From Marinobacter salinisoli (GTDB lineage Bacteria > Pseudomonadota > Gammaproteobacteria > Pseudomonadales > Oleiphilaceae), in the NCBI RefSeq assembly GCF_017301335.1, contig NZ_CP071247.1, positions 3,224,001 to 3,288,000 on the forward strand: DNA of 64,000 nucleotides. Reading direction: 5' to 3'. Both the position numbers and the translations under genes were made by a program. The notes under the pieces were generated by a model. It was not told where the DNA came from. It worked only from the letters and a program-made list of their open reading frames with translations, and made no database searches. Shown one piece after another: positions 63,944-64,000 of this stretch (the first letter of the stretch is position 1; each line of letters begins with the position of its first letter).

Positions 63944-64000
63944 TGTTCCTTAAAACTTTGATCGGTCAAAACCTTAAGCACTTCAATCACTGCTGTCCTG
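63940..64000 (-). CDS. C-terminal end of an upstream gene, partial
   Basis: In the frame that overlaps the ugd start (ATGA), the visible residues are RTAVIEVLKVLTDQSFKEQ followed by a stop. Most of the gene lies past the right edge. The family cannot be recognised from 19 residues; position suggests another polysaccharide gene. Confidence 0.4.
   Translation of the reverse strand, partial: RTAVIEVLKVLTDQSFKEQ

Overview
The window looks like chromosomal DNA of a marine, flagellated gammaproteobacterium, most likely Marinobacter or a close relative. This is inferred from protein resemblance and gene neighbourhoods (TamAB, an MvaT-type nucleoid protein, FadI-like thiolase beside a long FabG, gspN-gspC-gspD, groESL beside fxsA, a polar-flagellum-like flagellin cluster); no database search was run. 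Most of the window is ordinary, densely packed, GC-rich core genome. From about 57 kb to the end it becomes more AT-rich and holds surface-polysaccharide genes with clear signs of decay and transfer.

Layout. 0-2 kb: end of an amidoligase, a glutamine-amidotransferase-like hydrolase and a SIMPL protein in an overlapping operon. 2-7.6 kb: tamB and tamA. 7.7-16.2 kb: a voltage-sensor-like membrane protein, an amidase, a 7TMR-DISM diguanylate cyclase, a lipoprotein, an outer-membrane barrel and a DUF3604 protein. 16.6-21.2 kb: an orphan cysD, initiator tRNA, thiolase and long FabG (divergent), and a tRNA Val-Asp-Val operon. 21.3-26.2 kb: envelope lipoprotein and coiled-coil protein, purE-purK, sodB. 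26.3-31 kb: GGDEF-EAL protein, LemA and an M48 protease. 31-34.7 kb: type II secretion gspN-C-D. 34.8-38.5 kb: groESL with a heat-shock-type promoter, fxsA, an SDR. 38.5-41.8 kb: yajQ, an AmpG-like permease and an alkyltransferase-like gene in one operon, then a response regulator with a degenerate GGDEF domain. 41.8-42.5 kb: a 757-base gap that appears to contain two tandem, related small-RNA genes built from a repeated composite hairpin; this is the strongest candidate for something undescribed. 42.6-44.8 kb: AraC-type regulator and argG. 45-52 kb: fliS, fliD, flaG and two divergent flagellin genes, followed by a TPR/methyltransferase-like gene. 52-57 kb: sbcB, an exported protein, a REC-CheC / diguanylate cyclase pair and an MvaT-like gene. 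57-64 kb: nucleotide-sugar dehydrogenase, SLC13-type permease, cysC, a WbpM/CapD-type epimerase/dehydratase, then an IS3 remnant and a broken ugd.

How it fits together. Cyclic-di-GMP and motility are the main thread: two diguanylate cyclases with intact active and inhibitory sites, one protein with a degenerate GGDEF and intact EAL, one response regulator with a dead GGDEF but an intact I-site, a YajQ protein, a stand-alone REC-CheC phosphatase and a flagellin cluster with sigma-54 and sigma-28 promoter motifs. The second thread is the cell surface: TamAB, GspCDN, outer-membrane and lipoproteins, and the polysaccharide genes, where cysC and a permease suggest a sulfate-related function.
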